Shown here in pieces: positions 1 through 10,539 of a DNA stretch of 64,000 nucleotides. A program made the position numbers and the translations under genes. Source of the DNA: Harmonia axyridis (Eukaryota > Arthropoda > Insecta > Coleoptera > Coccinellidae); the NCBI RefSeq assembly GCF_914767665.1, contig NC_059507.1, positions 34,715,270 through 34,779,269 on the forward strand, read 5' to 3'. Positions within the stretch are counted from its first letter, which is position 1. Each line of letters opens with the position of its first letter. Below the pieces are notes generated by a model that searched no databases, had not been told where the DNA came from, and saw only the letters and a program-made list of their open reading frames with translations.

Positions 1-252
1 AAAGATTCGAAGCAAAAGGATTCAAATTGGTAGCTTTAAAATTTATGTGGCCAAGTGAAGAATTGCTAAGGAAGCACTACGCCGATTTGTCAGCGAAACT
101 ATAAGAGGAGACCTTTGCATTCAAACTGGTAGGAACATGATTCATGGATCAGATGCCGTTGAATCAGCTAAAAAAGGAATCGACTTGTGGTTCACTGAAA
201 AAGAAGTGATTGATTGGAAACCAGCTGCAGAATCTTGGGTATATGAAAATTA
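1..252 (+). pseudogene. nucleoside diphosphate kinase (awd/NME type) retropseudogene, 5' end outside window
   Basis: NDP kinase transfers the terminal phosphate between nucleotides through a phosphohistidine. Frame 3 reads RFEAKGFKLVALKF then WPSEELLRKHYADLSAK, as in the N-terminal half of the family. At about base 108 the text jumps, in another frame, to IRGDLCIQTGRNMIHGSDAV and WKPAAESWVYEN followed by TAA at 250-252. The active-site His of the NMIHGSD motif is present. About 50 family residues (the loop around FFPGLVKYM) are missing, and no splice site is visible at the junction. A single intronless block with a deletion and frame change indicates a broken processed copy. Only the 5' truncation is due to the window edge. 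Confidence 0.85.
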
Positions 253-344
253 ATTGAATAATTTAATTCATGTATATTCAGGAGAACTAATTTAAATGAA
301 AGTGTTAAAAACCTATTTCATGTTTTATGATACTGTTCCTCTGG

Positions 345-445
345 ATAGGGGTAAGTTGGTCAGGTCAGGTTGGTCTACTGGTTAAATCCCCGTTAATTCT
401 AAACATGAGGTTGAGAGTTCAAGCCCTGAACTGGAAAAAGTATTC
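345..445 (+). repeat. possible tRNA-derived SINE head
   Basis: TGGTCTACTGG fits a pol III A box (TRGYnnAnnnG), and about 45 bases later gaGTTCAAGCC resembles a B box. No cloverleaf folds convincingly, so this is not called as a tRNA gene. A SINE next to a retropseudogene is plausible, but no second copy is visible in the window. The rest of 253-720 shows nothing recognisable. Confidence 0.3.
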
Positions 446-812
446 ACGAGAGAATATTCAAAATATTCGTTTTTGGTAACGCATCCTTGGACACGACCTT
501 ACAAGACAAGAAATTACAACATCGAATGCCTAATGTTATGAATACCTATTCTGTTCTTTTTCGTGAGGTAGAAGCCTGGACAGTCAAATTGGAAACTCCC
601 TAGCAAATTGGAAGATTTTATAAATGTGGGTCTTTCACAGAATGCTCAACATTTCTCTTAAAATGTTGATTGAGAGGGTGCTAGATACTGTTAATGCAGA
701 TAGAAAGCTATAAACATATAACGGGTGTTTTTTTCGAGGTATATAACTTTAAGTTGGCATTTCTGTTCGAGATGACGACCGATTTAACAGCTGTCAAGTT
801 TGGCAATTCATC

Positions 813-923
813 ATGAATAGACTCACGCCTGAACAACGCTTGCAAATCGTGCATTTCCATTTCGAAAATAATGGTTCTGTGCGGAATACGTATCGCGCAC
901 TACGCCCATTTTATTTTGTTTAG
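813..923 (+). pseudogene. transposase N-terminal HTH fragment (36 aa) of copy A
   Basis: From ATG 813 the frame reads MNRLTPEQRLQIVHFHFENN and then GSVRNTYRALRPFYFV before TAG at 921-923. This is the first helix-turn-helix of a Tc1/mariner transposase, which binds the terminal repeats. It stops exactly where the internal deletion joins the catalytic region in another frame. The same layout recurs in copies B, C, E, G and J and, on the minus strand, in D and H. A product would have half a DNA-binding domain and no catalysis. Confidence 0.85.
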
Positions 924-1536
924 CGATGAAGCGCACTTCTGGTTGAATGGCTACGTCAACAAACAAAACTGCCGCATTTGGAGTGAAGCTAATCCTCAAC
1001 TGTATGTCGAAACACCGTTACATGCAGAAAAACTGACTGTTTGGTGCGCTTTATGGGCTGGTGGAATCATTGGTCCGTACTTCTTCAAAAACGATGATGG
1101 CCAGAACGTTACAGTCAATGGTGATCGCTATAGAGCCATGATTACTAACTCTTTAATTCCTGAATTGAACAACCATGATGTCCAGGAGCTGTGGTTCCAA
1201 CAAGACGGCCCAACATGTTACACAGCTCGTGCCACAATCGATTTATTGAAAGACACGTTTGGTGATCGCCTAATTTCACGTTTTGGACCTGTGAATTGGC
1301 CTCCCAGATCTTGTGATTTAACACCGCTAGACTACTTTCTGTGGGGCTATGTAAAGTCATTGGTCTATGCGGATAAGCCACAAACCCTTGACCATTTGGA
1401 AGAGAACATTCGCCGTGTTATTGCCGATATACGGCCACAAATGTTGGAAAAAGTCATCGAAAATTGGTCGTCCAGATTGGACTACATCCGAGCCAGCCGT
1501 GGTGGTCATATGCCAGAAATCATATTTAAAATGTAA
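871..1536 (+). pseudogene. DD41D transposase catalytic domain, open in copy A
   Basis: A 221-aa open frame. The first 18 residues or so (MVLCGIRIAHYAHFILF) are not transposase: they are the HTH sequence read in the wrong frame, picked up by the deletion. True DDE/D homology starts at FSDEAHFWLNGY. The three catalytic Asp are in FSDEAHF, FQQDG and TPLDYFLWG, with 92 and 41 residues between them. That spacing is the DD41D signature, distinct from DD34D mariner and DD34E Tc1. The C-terminal RASRGGHMPEIIFKM is complete. Without the HTH it should not bind its own ends, so autonomous transposition is unlikely. Confidence 0.88.
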
Positions 1537-1647
1537 TGCCACAAGATTATCTTGCGGATAAATAAAATTCATGTCAATCGAATAATCCATCGTTGTTCTA
1601 TTGCAATTTGAAGTTCTATAGCTCTAAAAAAAACACCCCTTATTTTG

Positions 1648-1850
1648 AGTTAATATGAAACGTTGATTTACTATGGCACATAAGACGTGCTTTCTTTGTG
1701 GAGAAACTTGCGAATTGAGTGGAATATAGTATCACTGATATGTTTTCATTTTCGCGCGCTTCATGTGTAATTTGAAAGTTCATGTTGAGGACAAAATTTG
1801 CTTAGTGAAAATTACATAATATGCTCCCTCTATCTATGGTTTTTACTCTA
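1648..1850 (-). repeat. AGAGTAAT-family MITE, fragment
   Basis: This matches the right part of the element seen whole at 29097, 40371 and 62018: the block TTTTGAGTTAATATGAAACG, then GATATGTTTTCATTT, ending at the terminal GCTCCCTCTATCTATG. It starts directly at the 3' end of DD41D copy A. The other half is not found left of copy A. Confidence 0.75.
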
Positions 1851-1855
1851 AGCGT

Positions 1856-2558
1856 GGGCTCCTTATGTGACATCATCAGCTTCAATACTAATTACTAATA
1901 TTTCACCACAGAAAACGCCTCAATTTCCTACCTTGAAAAAAAAAATACAACCCCGCCACTTTTTATCCAGTGCGGTACGAACAGGAGGGCCAACCGCCGA
2001 CCCAATTTGCGGAGCGGCAACCACTCCTCCCCCTCTCTCCCACCAACCCCTCTACCTCACGTAATTCATCTGTTTGCCCAAAACCGGTCGGTTTTGGGAA
2101 AATCCATACTCGCGGAAAATTGAATTATACAGCAAACAATGGGGGGCCGACGGGGGCGGCAATGCCCCCCCTCGAAAGGGGTTGTCAGTTCGAGGGGGGC
2201 GGCGGGTCGGGGGAGGGCTTCGTTACGCCAGTAATTAACTGCGACTCGATAATTAATTAGTTCCAACGAGTACCGTTTGGCGTCGCCACCTCGACGCAGA
2301 CAACTCGTGATGCGTTCTTGGGGCTGCTCTCGCCGGGGTGGTCAGTGGCGGACTGGCCTGATTGGCCAGCGAGGAGGCTGTTTCGTCGATTTTAATGAAA
2401 TATAAGAAACATTTATTTTTTACTTTTTAATTTGTTTGAACAAAAAATTATTAAATTTACCGTCAACCACCTCTAATGGAATTTATTAAACTTAGACGTA
2501 CAACTTTGCTTCCGTCGTTTTTTCCGAAATTCGAGGCTTTATTGTAAAAAACTGGTTA
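1856..2558. other. no gene; GC-rich island about 1955-2395
   Basis: The island has C-tracts (CTCCCCCTCTCTCCCACC) and a G-rich block around 2140-2215, far above the AT-rich background, with TAATTAATTAG near 2250. Open frames here are composition artefacts. It looks single-copy within the window and is a candidate regulatory segment. The remainder is plain AT-rich DNA. Confidence 0.4.
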
Positions 2559-2560
2559 TA

Positions 2561-3500
2561 ACCGGTGTTTTTTTTCGAAGTATATAACTTTAAGTTGGCA
2601 TTACTGTTCAAGATGGCGACCGTTTCAACACCTGTCAAGTGATTTATTCTCAGTTTGGTTCGGCAATTCATCATGAATAGAGTCACGCCTGAACAACGCT
2701 TGCAAATAGTGCAATTTTATTTCGAAAATAATGGTTCTGTGCGGAATACGTATCGCGCACTAGGTCCAATTTATTTTGTTTAGCGATGAAGCGCACTTCT
2801 GGTTGAATGGCTACGTCAACAAACAAAACTGCCGCATTTGGAGTGCAGCTAATCCTCAAGTGTATGTCGAAACACCGTTACATCCAGAAAAACTGACTGT
2901 TTGGTGCGCTTTATGGGCTGGTGGAATCATTGGTCCGTACTTCTTCAAAAACGATGATGGCCAGAACGTTACAGTCAATGGTGATCGGTATAGAGCCATG
3001 AATACTAACTTTTTCATTCCTGAATTGAACAACCATGATGTCCAGGAGCTGTGGTTCCAACAAGACGGCCCAACATGTCACACAGCTCGTGCAGCAATCG
3101 ATTTATCGAAAGACACGTTTGGTGACCGCCTAATTTCACGTTTTGGCCCTGTGAATTGGTCTCCAAGATCTTTTGATTTAACACCGCTAGACCTCTTTCT
3201 GTGAGGCTATGTAAAGTCATTGGTCTATGCGGATAAGCCACAAACCCTTGACCATTTGGAAGACAACATTCGCCGTGTTATTGCCGATATACGGCCACAA
3301 ATGTTGGAATAAGTCATCGAAAATTGGACGTTCAGATTGGACTACATCCGAGCCAGCCGTGGCGGTCATATGGCAGAAATCATATTTAAAATGTAATGCC
3401 ACAAGATTATCTTGCGGATAAATAAAATTCATGTCAATCGAATTATCCATCGTTGTTTTATTGCAATTTAAAGTTCCATAGCTCTAAAAAAAACACCCTT
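2561..3500 (+). mobile_element. DD41D deletion derivative, copy B
   Basis: A full-length 940-bp copy with TA on both sides (2559-2560 and 3501-3502). It carries the same HTH/catalytic deletion junction. The catalytic frame opens at 2776 (FSDEAHFWLNGY), is cut by TGA at 3202-3204 just after PLDLFL, and has a second stop near 3309. It shares with copy A the unusual QQDGP (GGCCCA) in place of QQDGA, so A and B are close sisters 0.9 kb apart in the same orientation. Confidence 0.93.
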
Positions 3501-3502
3501 TA

Positions 3503-4016
3503 GTATTAATTTATTCATTCATCAGAATACATTCCGAAAGATTTCTTGTAGTGAATACGGCCCTGCGCCTTCCCATGGAACCAGTAACTCTGCTGAAACC
3601 CTTTCTTTCCTTCCTATTCCCGCTTTTCTCTCTCTGTTTCGGACATTTGGCCTTAGGGGTTGTTTCGTTGGTGCTGCCGCTGTTGCAATGTTCTATTTAC
3701 AAGGGCTTGAGAGAAATCGCGGAGAGCGTGAAAATTATACATTTTTCAGTGGGGAAATTCATCGAATTTCTCGCTTTGGATTCTGGGTCGCCTGGAAAAA
3801 CATATAGGGTAGTTTTCGGGCGTTACAATGCCCGATTATTATCTTCGATAATGGAATTTCATTCGAGGTGTAGGAATTCTGGTAATTAATTAAATATTGG
3901 TCCAATTATTATTGAATGACAATTCAAGAAATGTACTGATTCTTCAAGTTGAGAAATTGAGCTTAATATTACGAAAATCTTCAGAATTATAATGTTTCCA
4001 TAGACGCTTTCCTTTT
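3503..4016. other. no recognisable feature
   Basis: It contains an open frame at 3551-3889 with a hydrophobic first half (LSFLFPLFSLCFGHLALGVV) that matches no family I know. Splice or promoter context is lacking, and it is probably fortuitous. Confidence 0.3.
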
Positions 4017-4426
4017 TTTTTGTCCCCAACATGAACTATCAAACTTGACATAAAGCGCGCAGAAATGAAAACATCAAAAATACGATATTTCACTAAATTT
4101 GCGTGTTTCTCCACAAAGAACGAACTTCTTATGTCCCATTGTGAATCAGCGTTTCATATCAACTCAAAATATATTGAGATGAATACCTTAATAATTCAGA
4201 AATTCAGAAAACAAACTCCAAGCGCACCAAACGACGTGAAACAACGGATGACACTAGGAGAGCAATAGTTGCCAAACCTTGGATTTCAGCAGGTAGATGC
4301 AGAAAATAATGAATATTCTGCATACTATAAATTCGACAATTAGGAAAAATATCAGATTCAAAATATTCAAATTTGCATATTTAATTGAGAATCACTCAAA
4401 TAAATATATTTCATTCAATATATGTA
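4017..4426 (+). repeat. AGAGTAAT-family MITE, truncated at both ends
   Basis: It matches the middle of the complete copies (ACATGAACTATC, AAGCGCGC, AAACGACGTGAAACAA, TAAATTCGACAAT, AAATAAATATATTTCATTCA). It lacks the left terminus and stops where the GGTGGGCAAAT repeat begins at 4427. Confidence 0.8.
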
Positions 4427-4672
4427 CAGGGTGGGCAAATAAGCGAGGTAAGCGGCTATATCTCAGGATCCACTCATCGTAGAGACTTGCGGTAAAAAAT
4501 TTTATGACCAAAGAGTGAAAAAAACACGCCCCGGCTAGGGGGCGTAATAGCTATCGTCGAGTAGAAATATGAATTTTACTTGAAAATGTTTCATATCAAG
4601 TTGATGACAAAATATCATCTCTAATCTAATCTTTGAAAAATTCTGTATCTATTTGAATTATCACTTTCGATT
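4427..4672 (+). repeat. CAGGGTGGGCAAAT repeat, copy 1
   Basis: It begins after TA with CAGGGTGGGCAAATAAGCGA and contains TATATCTCAGGATCCACTCA and the GC-rich CTAGGGGGCGTAATAGCTA. It is nearly identical to 42299-42566. It has no coding capacity and no visible second terminus, so it is a MITE or fragment of an unidentified DNA element. Confidence 0.75.
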
Positions 4673-6736
4673 TTACGACATCAAATAAGGGTAGGGGAAG
4701 AATTTATTTATTTAATAAGAATAAGAAGTTACTTCATTAAAATCAACATTCTATTTTGGAAAGTCCAGATTTCCCATAAAGCCCATGTTTAAAAAAGTTT
4801 TCACAAAATAGTCCCATTATAATGACAACAATCAATATCCCACTAAAGACTGCTGCTATCGAACAATACTGTATTCTTCTTCTGGTCATGCAAACTCACA
4901 TCGAAACATACCACTAAGTACATAATAGACAAATTTTCATGTGATTGAAATTGAATACTTTTATTCTTTTGCTATTCCATAAATTCATCATAGAGCATAT
5001 GATTGACATACTTCCAAGAGTGCCATAATTATTTTAATATGAAAACAAATAGGTGAGTTGAAAGAAACAGGATATTCAATTGTGGATATTTATATTGAAT
5101 ACTTCTCATTTATTTTCAATGGCAAAATCAAGATAAATCAAGTGGTAGAGTTGGCTATAATGTAGGTACATATTATAGAACAAATTTGATTACAAGTGGA
5201 GTCTAACATTTTCCATTGATTACAGAGCCATAAAACTTCATTTCCATATTTCACACTGATGACTTCAAGAATATTGATGCAGATCATTATTTTTATTTTT
5301 ATGAGATAGTTGGAACAAATCAAATGCTTCATTTCATAAAGGAATTACTTTCTATCAGAATGCACACTTATTTATTTTGTATTCACACAATTATTTTGGA
5401 AATTGTTTTTAAATTTCTTGAAAATATGTATGGAACTTCAATATTCTGTTGGGTTTCTTCAAATCTTGGATGATTTTCATTTTATGCAAATATAATATCA
5501 AATATCATAATAACAATAACAGTGTAAACTGTAAATGAATATTTTAGGTTAGAATATAGATTATTCGAAATGCTGTGTTTAAATTTGCAACACTCGAAAT
5601 TTGAGGTTCAAACTTAAAACCACAGACTACTAGTCTGTGTTAGAACTTTCACAGATGAATATTATTCATTTGAGAATATGAGGTTAAATGGCAATTCTTG
5701 TACGAAATGAAATAAATAACGATATATTATAAATGCGATATAATAAATTTTGGATATGAATTATGAATATCAGAGCTAAGCTAATATGAGTGGTAGCGAG
5801 CTCAATTCGTTATGATTATCGAAAATGAAACAGAAAATCGAGAGAAAAATATTTAATCTTTATCGTCAATGAAATTGGAATAACTCATTTATTGTATTAT
5901 AAATACTACTTTGTTCAACAAATGGAATGTTAAAAGTGAGTTTATGATGGTTTTTCCAATTTAGTAGCTTATTTCCAAGGTTCAAAAGGTATATCTTATG
6001 CTTGAGAAAACTTCAGTGTTCCGGTTTTCAGGGGTGAATTAGCTCATTTTGAAAATATATGTACAAGTCAAAGACTCACCCTGTATATGTAAAGCGAAAG
6101 TGTATACAGCTATAGTAAGAATATATACTCCAAATATCGCGTCCGCATAAGCCAGAGATCTCAGATATTCAAACAGAATGCCCGTTATCGCCCTCGAAAG
6201 CAAATCCTCTTTGATGCCAACCACATAAAGCGTTTAGTACGGTCAAAACACGTTTTAAATCGATCCAGCCGTTCTATAAAAGTGAAATAGGTGAACGCGC
6301 GCGTCAATTGTTGTTTTGGGGCACAAGATATGGCCCATTATTCTCGAATAGAGAGGACCCGGTATTCTCAGATTATCTAGGCTTTGTCAGATGACAACCA
6401 CTTAACATGGGCGAGAACATAATAGAGTAATGCAGAAACTGTCTACTAGCGACCCCTGTAATTGGATACTATTATAGCTATTCGATTCTATTTTGTGAAG
6501 ATTTGGGAAGTGGCTAACGGTAACCCCCCTGCTATAGTGGATTTGGGTAGATCTTTTTCGATATGCGGTATGTGAGAAAAATTGAGGAAATCACTGATGT
6601 AAAGTGAGTAGTTTTCAGTGCCAATTTTAATAAATTCATTTTATTTCATTGAAAGTAAAAGATTCAGAAATTTTATTTAAATACTCGAATGAAATTTACC
6701 TCAGTTTGTTTCGTACGTTATTTAAAAGAATTTTCT
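4673..6736. other. no gene; AT-rich intergenic or intronic DNA
   Basis: Two kilobases of unique-looking AT-rich sequence. A short perfect palindrome (cacagactactagtctgtg) lies near 5622. Short open frames have no family signature. Confidence 0.4.
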
Positions 6737-7098
6737 CTATTTCAGTGTGGTAACGAGTTCATTACAGTACCAAAAACAGTGCTGTAATCAACTCATTACG
6801 GCATTGTTTTCAGTTATATTTTTTGTTTTGTGGTTGTCTACACTGACTTCTGATCCTCTTGAATTTCAACACACGTCAATTGTCAGTTCAATATAATTTG
6901 GATGAAGTGGAATGATTCGCAACATTATTCGCGATTCCTCTTAATTCTGGTGGTGTTAACTCGATTTCGCTAGACATAATTCACGAATTTAATGTGTAAT
7001 TATCAATTATTTCAAAATTCGAAACCTACGATTCAAAATGAAATTCCGTAATCTGTTGGTTTTCGTAACAGTTACACCAACTGTCAAGATACAATACG
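6737..7098 (+). repeat. 360-bp dispersed repeat, copy 1
   Basis: It aligns over its whole length with 46351-46709 in the same orientation. It starts with a foldback (GAGTTCATTACAGTAC... GTGCTGTAATCAACTCATTAC) and continues TTTTGTGGTTGTCTACACTG and CAACACACGTCAATTGTCA. It is non-coding, probably a MITE. DD41D copy C begins 18 bp downstream. Confidence 0.8.
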
Positions 7099-7115
7099 GA
7101 AGTCACTAGGATGTA

Positions 7116-7961
7116 ACGGGTGTTTTTTTTCGTGGTATATAACTTTGAATTGGCATTACTGTTCAAGATGGCGACCGGTTTAACAGCTGTCAAGTGATTT
7201 ATTCTCAGTTTGGTTTGGCAATTCATCATGAACAACGCTTGCAAATAGTGCAATTTTATTTCGAAAATAATGGTTCTGTGCGGAATACGTATCGCGCACT
7301 ACGTCCATTTTATTTTGTTTAGCGATGGCTACGTCAACAAACAAAACTGCCGCATTTGGAGTGAAGATAATCCTCGAGTGTATGTCGAAACACCGTTACA
7401 TCAAGAAAAACTGACTGTTTGGTGCGCTTTATCGGCTGGTGGAATCATTGGTCAGTACCTCTTCAAAAACGATGATGGCCAGAACGTTATAGTCAATGGT
7501 GATCGGTATAGAGACATGATTACTAACATTTTCATTCCTGAATCGAACAACCATGATGTCCAGGAGCTGTGGTTCCAACAAGACGGCGCAACATGTCACA
7601 CAGCTCGTGCCACAATCGGTTTATTGAAAGACACGTTTGGTGACCGCCAAATTGCACGTTTTGAACCTATGAATTGGCCTCCAAGATCTTGTGATTTAAC
7701 ACCGCTAGACTACTTTCTGTGGGGCTATGTAGAGTCATTGGTCTATGCGGATAAGCCACAAATGTTGGAAAAAGTCATCGATAATTGAACGTCCAGATTG
7801 GACTACATCCGAGCCAGCCGTGGTGGTCATATGCCAGAAATTCAATTTTAAAATGTAATGCCACAAGATTATCTTGCGGATAAATAAAATTCATGTCAAT
7901 CGAATAATCCATCGTTGTCTTATTGCAATTTAAAGTTATATAGCTCTAAAAAAACATGCTT
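7116..7961 (+). mobile_element. DD41D deletion derivative, copy C
   Basis: An 846-bp copy flanked by TA (7114-7115 and 7962-7963). Besides the family-wide deletion it has three more. About 20 bp in the 5' region removes the HTH start codon. About 20 bp at 7326 removes EAHFWLN just after the first catalytic Asp (leaving FSDGYVNKQN). About 54 bp near 7760 joins DKPQ to MLEKVIDN. An open frame 7270-7788 survives, but it cannot encode a working enzyme. Confidence 0.92.
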
Positions 7962-7963
7962 TA

Positions 7964-9285
7964 TAATTCAAAGTGCATCGTGTCCAAAGAAAAGTGCAAC
8001 GAATAATCATCTTGCGAATATTTGCACTTCCTAGGAATTTCAAGAAGAAAACAGTGAAAATTTATCTCCATTTGTTATATCTGCAGTGACATATTCACAG
8101 AACGTTCACTGAAATAAATTCAAATATTTGAAATGACAAGAATCTGTCATAATTTGTTAATAGCGCTACCTACAGTTGACTTAACGAAGCTTAACTAATA
8201 TTCTCAAATATGGCAAAACGAAATCTAATCAGTGCATTCACCAGGTTTTTAGACAAAAAGCACACCTCTGTGTGTGACTTTTTTCAACAGGAAACAACCG
8301 TCAACCGACCAAGTTGAAGCGAAAACTCTCAATCTAGCGAGGTCAACAGGAACGATTTCGAAATGCCTGATGCCAGAATGCTAGATTCTAATACCGCCGC
8401 CATGACACATACCTCAGCGGCGGGGTAGATATCTCATTCCGGTGGATAAATAAAAGGAATAAAGCCGGCAATTCCGGCGTACACAATGAAAGACGATGTC
8501 GAAATTAAGCCATTCGAAATAAAAGACGGCGCAAACTCAATTATGTCAAAAATGCAAAGAATTTCAACATCTTAATTAAATGCAATTTCGCGACGTACAT
8601 CTTCCCACTTTGCCGCGATGAATAAGTTTAATTAAATCCTTGTGTTTTATTATGTCTTTCGCGTGCCCCCCTCTCCGCCCCCCGCCCCCGCGCTCGCGCC
8701 TCGACGCGCCCCGAGCGGCCTGGAGTGCTCGCAGATCCTCCAAATTTAAATTCATCTTCGTGATTCAACTTTGCGCGTCCCTTTCGTTCAGGTTTAGGTT
8801 TAGGTAAATATGCCTCGCTGGATCTAATTATGTTTTTCGGGGTGTGTCTTTCTCTCCCTTGTACTTGTAGGTTCGCGTTTCGGCGTTAGATGGAGTTGGG
8901 GGGATGTTTCAGGCTTTGCGACCGTGTTGGAGGGTGGCGACAGGATGAATTTTATCTTGGAAATGCGACGAGGTTCAAGTTTGGAATAGAAGTTTTGTTA
9001 CATTCACCTGATATTGCTATCGTTATAATGGTTATTCATCTACGACTGTTTCGTTTTGATGTGTTTCGACCACTGAGTTTGATCTATTTGCATTACTTAC
9101 CTAATGAAACTCATTACACAACTCAAATTTCATTACGTGACGTTTTTTTTTTCGGAAAAGAATTCAGACACTGAAAGAACTTATACTCAACCAATAATGC
9201 TTCTCCTATAGAGGATGGAAGCCTTTTTGAATCGCTCATTTCTACCAAACGCATCAAATACACCTACCAGTCGAAAATTTTACTT
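7964..9285. other. no gene; GC-rich island about 8660-8800
   Basis: Bases 8660-8725 are strongly C-rich (CCCCCCTCTCCGCCCCCC), in contrast to flanks rich in TTTAAATT. Near 8395-8425 is a GC palindrome (ACCGCCGCC...GGCGGCGGGGT). The open frame at 8890-9174 is unrecognised and probably fortuitous. Confidence 0.35.
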
Positions 9286-9645
9286 AATAGTTATTTATGC
9301 AACAAGTGCAAAAAGCAAAAAATTATTCATTGAGGTGCGGCACTAGGTGTAGGAAAATGAAAAGCGCAACTTGAATACTTTATTATTAATATCGATTTGC
9401 ATTGAAACAGGAACTAATACGTTACGAACAATTTAACTCAAACTTTATTTTTACCCTCAATGTTGAAAGTGAATGAACAATTGGTGCAATTTTCAATATG
9501 AATATTTCGTAGTGAAGTACTTTTTAAATCCAGTTCTTGATTTGTTACTGCTGTGAACGTACTAGTACTTGGTAACTGTACATCGTTATTCCCTTCAGGC
9601 TTTAATATTTGACAGATATGAGTGCAATAAAAACTTTACTGAAAT
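9286..9645 (-). repeat. GCAATAAA foldback family, internally deleted copy
   Basis: The reverse complement matches 55960-56470: GAAGGGAATAACGATGTACA, AAGTACTAGTACGTTCACAG, AAAAAGTACTTCACTACGAA and TTACGAACAATTTAACTC are shared. It lacks the central palindrome present at 56385-56450. It is a non-autonomous DNA element with no coding sequence. Confidence 0.8.
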
Positions 9646-10526
9646 AGCACGAGAATAAGGAATTAAGAAAGATAATACAAATTGAAGTAAGAAAGACCGA
9701 AAAGAGGAAATACCTCTTTCAAAGAACTAGATAGAAGAAAAAAGTGACATGAAGTAGGGAGGAAAGCCTCCCGACCAGACAACAGCAGAAAATAGGAGAA
9801 ATGAAATAAGAGGCGAAGGGAATGTAAATTCCGAAACTTAAACAAGAAAAAGATTTGAGCAATTATTTCAAGGTTTGTATTAAAAAAGAGGACATTTTTA
9901 GAATCCTATATTATTCTTCATGACCTCTAGTTCTTGCATTTTTTGATATTGTCGTCTAGCCTGTAATTGTGACGGATTGACTAACATTTTGTGAAATTCA
10001 AGTACATTATTGGTTTACAATAGATTGTTATCTTGCCTTCCAAAACCAGGCGATTTGTCAGGTGATGCCAAACCATTAGGAATAATAAAAGAAGTGTGCG
10101 GATATCGCCATTCACAAGGTCCAAAAATCCCTCATGAATACTCCTACAACTCCTAGACAATCGGGCGTCGTCGTCAAAACGCAATTCACACATTTCACCC
10201 TTTTTTTTTCATTCACTCCACAAATCGCGGCACAATGAGCAGGCACTTTGGATGTTCCATTCAGGCCATTCAAGGAAGGTGTGAGAGGTGAGATAGGATC
10301 GGACACCTGACCTGCCAGCTCAGGCACTCCTTCTTAAGTGGTCCCATTCTGCGGAATAAAAGACATTTGTCAAAATTTCGCGGTTTGTGGTCTCTCTCAA
10401 TGGCCATACCCGTTGTGGATTGTGCTGGCGATTTCTGGTGTTTTGAGGGTTCTTTTTGCGGTTTGGGAGAATCGTCTTGGGGACCCAGGGGGTTTCAAAG
10501 GAGAATCGAGGAGGTAGATGTGTGAA
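9646..10526. other. no gene recognised
   Basis: Bases 9660-9850 are strikingly purine-rich on the + strand (GAAAGACCGAAAAGAGGAAA). The rest is mixed unique sequence. Open frames on the minus strand at 9663, 9981 and 10112 have no family features. Confidence 0.3.
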
Positions 10527-10539
10527 ATGTTATTATTAT

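Larger units (their letters stand above)
721..1640 (+). mobile_element. DD41D Tc1/mariner deletion derivative, copy A
   Basis: A complete 920-bp copy flanked by TA (719-720 and 1641-1642). Its imperfect inverted ends run ACGGGTGTTTTTTTCGAGG... at the left and, on the other strand, AGGGGTGTTTTTTTTAGAGC..., and both continue into an AACTTTAA block. The 5' half carries the transposase HTH start and the 3' half the catalytic domain. The linker between them is gone, as in copies B, C, E, G and J. Relative to sister copies it has also lost about 23 bp before the HTH ATG (gtgatttattctcag...). It is the only copy in which the catalytic frame is uninterrupted. Confidence 0.93.

Noticed and set aside
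345..445. Functional tRNA gene
   Set aside because: A- and B-box-like words are present, but no acceptor stem or cloverleaf pairs. At best this is a SINE head.
1145..1590. Minus-strand open frames in DD41D copies (also at 3014, 3217, 28483, 35250, 39565, 42619 and 42822)
   Set aside because: These are antisense shadows of the catalytic domain. They recur only because the element recurs.
3551..3889. 112-aa hydrophobic protein
   Set aside because: No family resemblance, no splice or promoter context, and it lies in AT/CT-rich DNA between two repeats.
7270..7788. Active transposase in copy C
   Set aside because: Open for 172 codons, but it lacks residues after the first Asp and part of the C-terminus through deletions.
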